A DNA stretch of 64,000 bases from Pegea sp. RAD2-039 (taxonomy: Eukaryota; Chordata; Thaliacea; Salpida; Salpidae), in the NCBI GenBank assembly GCA_034620365.1, contig JAQGEQ010000272.1, positions 310,001-374,000 of the forward strand, written 5' to 3'. Made by a program: the position numbers and the translations under genes. The notes beneath the pieces were generated by a model. It was not told the DNA's origin and made no database searches. It saw only the letters and a list, made by a program, of their open reading frames with translations. This document shows positions 62,591-64,000 of this stretch, one piece after another. Position 1 is the stretch's first letter. The number at the start of each line of letters is the position of its first letter.

Positions 62591-64000
62591 ATGAAAATTT
62601 TGGTAAAGTTTTTATTCTACATCGCTTTAATAGTTTTAGTTGTTCGTTCTGAACCGGGGAATTTTATGTTGCATCGATATTCCAGAGAAAATCCATCTGA
62701 AAGTCTTTGTTTAACTTTTCAAACTAAAAACTTGGAAAGTTATGCTGTACATCAACCTGTACTTGTAGAAAGCTGCAATAATGAAAATTCTGCTTGGAAG
62801 TGGAAATATCTAACAACAGGTCAGTTAAAAAATGTTTTATTAAACAGATGTCTAACTGCTGAAAGCAATGAATTGAATAAAGATAAAGAAATCTATTTAG
62901 AAGTCTGTAATGAAAATAACAAGATGCAGAAATGGGCTTGTTGGCCAGGTTATAAGGTAGTGTTACCTGATTTTTCATCATTTGAATATATGTTGTCACA
63001 TAGAATAGTTAAAAAAGATGGTATCAATAAAATACTACTATTTGTGAAATATGTAAATGATAAAACAGATGAATTAACTGAATATGGTTGGATTGCTGTT
63101 AAAGGTTCAACTTTTAAAAAAGCTACAATTTGTGAATATAAACAAAATGCAATGATGAACATAATAACAGTTGGCGGGCCTATGAATTCTACAGCTTGTT
63201 ATTTTCCTTTTTCCTACGCTGGTAGACAACACTTTAGTTGCATCAAAATACCTGAAAAAGACTTTATATGTGCTACTACTTACAATTTAGATGCATACCC
63301 TGATAGCTGGGGTACTTGTCCAAGTAATTGGAAAAATTCAGTTTCAAAATGGGTCAATGTATTTGAAGTATGTAGCAAACCATGTGGTGGCGGTGTTATA
63401 TACCGATATGATACAGATAGTGACGGTCTTTATACTTATATCAAAACTCTTCGAGTCTGTAACAATCAATTATGCTCAGGAGACAGTATGCTATCTGTAA
63501 ATGGAGACTCACAACTGTTTGCTGCTGAGAATACTGTGCCATTGATGAGTTTATCACAAGGCTTCGGGCTTACTTTAGGCGTTTGTGTTTTCCCTTTTAT
63601 ATTTCAAGGAGTGAAAACGGAAAGTTGTATTAGTCGATCAGCTTCTGTGACAGAATATGGAAAAACTTGGTGTTCTTTAACAGAGAATTTCGACTTACAC
63701 CAAAGATGGGGAGAATGCCTTGACGAATATAAGACAAGTTGGTCTTCATGGAGTCAGATGGGAGGTTCATCTTGCTCTAGAACTTGCGGTGGAGGTCAAT
63801 ATTTGCTATCAAGGCGTTGTAGATACCCTCCTTGTGTTGGTAAATCATCAAAGTACGGAGGTCAATGTAATACTGGTCAATGTGAAAGTTGTTTTAAAAG
63901 CAAAGGTGAACTATTTCAAGGGGAGACATCGGTTACAAATGACCAGACCACTTGTCAGCATTGGTATCAACAATCCCCGAAATCCCATCGAAAGTTTGAT
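62591..64000 (+). CDS. Secreted ricin-like/FN2/TSP1/FN2/TSP1/kringle mosaic protein, cut by the window end
   Basis: A single open frame of 470 codons runs to the last base with no intron, unlike every other gene here. Signal peptide about 1-20 (KILVKFLFYIALIVLVV). Residues about 35-120 look like a ricin-type trefoil lectin repeat (LLNRCLTAES, then MQKWAC with a QxW-like motif). Fibronectin type II modules begin at 203 (CYFPFSYAGRQHFSC) and 332 (CVFPFIFQGVKTESC). TSP1-like segments follow each (EVCSKPCGGGVIYR; SWSQMGGSSCSRTCGGGQY). A kringle starts at 434 (CFKSKGELFQG … CQHWYQQSPKSHRKFD) and is truncated by the window. Such mosaics are extracellular and carbohydrate- or matrix-binding. The full architecture and C-terminus are unknown. 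Confidence 0.85.
   Translation, partial: MKILVKFLFYIALIVLVVRSEPGNFMLHRYSRENPSESLCLTFQTKNLESYAVHQPVLVESCNNENSAWKWKYLTTGQLKNVLLNRCLTAESNELNKDKEIYLEVCNENNKMQKWACWPGYKVVLPDFSSFEYMLSHRIVKKDGINKILLFVKYVNDKTDELTEYGWIAVKGSTFKKATICEYKQNAMMNIITVGGPMNSTACYFPFSYAGRQHFSCIKIPEKDFICATTYNLDAYPDSWGTCPSNWKNSVSKWVNVFEVCSKPCGGGVIYRYDTDSDGLYTYIKTLRVCNNQLCSGDSMLSVNGDSQLFAAENTVPLMSLSQGFGLTLGVCVFPFIFQGVKTESCISRSASVTEYGKTWCSLTENFDLHQRWGECLDEYKTSWSSWSQMGGSSCSRTCGGGQYLLSRRCRYPPCVGKSSKYGGQCNTGQCESCFKSKGELFQGETSVTNDQTTCQHWYQQSPKSHRKFD

Noticed and set aside
1..64000. tRNA, rRNA or snRNA genes
   Set aside because: I looked for B-box-like GGTTCGAATCC and familiar RNA cores while reading and recognised none; a tRNAscan-SE or Infernal run would be decisive.

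Overview
This window is nuclear DNA from an invertebrate animal. The background is very AT-rich. Genes are split by many introns, some only 48-56 bases long, and almost all have GT-AG ends. Products are animal-specific: SNAP-25, Tousled-like kinase, a PP2A B'' subunit, PIG-N, and CUB/MAM/TSP1/FN2/kringle extracellular proteins. The tiny introns with moderate intergenic gaps would suit a tunicate or another small-genome invertebrate, but the sequence does not fix the lineage. Exon maps were made by hand from reading frame, splice signals and remembered family motifs; no search was run.

Layout. 276-545: decayed LINE endonuclease fragment. 1653-4496 (+): small leucine-rich-repeat protein. 7623-16514 (+): PP2A B'' regulatory subunit with an N-terminus like vertebrate PR48/PR70 (PPP2R3B), a 19-bp minisatellite abutting its largest exon, and two EF-hands. 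18892-20096 (-): membrane-anchored, catalytically degenerate cyclophilin with a GC-AG intron. 24475-28009 (+): Tousled-like kinase, complete. 33675-35950 (-): SNAP-25, complete. 36155-36881: recent partial duplicate of PIGN. 40333-44869 (+): PIGN, complete. 46447-49567 (+): CCDC170-like coiled-coil protein. 50766-56064 (+): secreted CUB-MAM-LDLa-TSP1x4-CCP-WAP-like-CCP-galaxin protein. 58422-60478 (+): adenylosuccinate synthetase. 62591 to the window end (+): secreted ricin-like/FN2/TSP1/FN2/TSP1/kringle protein, cut by the window edge.

The genes form no evident pathway. Most are housekeeping or cell-biological: GPI-anchor synthesis, purine synthesis, chromatin kinase, phosphatase targeting, exocytosis. 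The two secreted mosaics flank ADSS and share TSP1 modules, so they may belong to an expanded extracellular or adhesive repertoire.

The best candidates for something new are the CUB-MAM-galaxin architecture, the intronless ricin/FN2/TSP1/kringle mosaic, the three-frame-open minisatellite next to a PP2A exon, and 13 TGACGTCA octamers confined to or beside three genes. Also notable are the fresh PIGN segment in the SNAP25 5' flank and the inactive-looking membrane cyclophilin.
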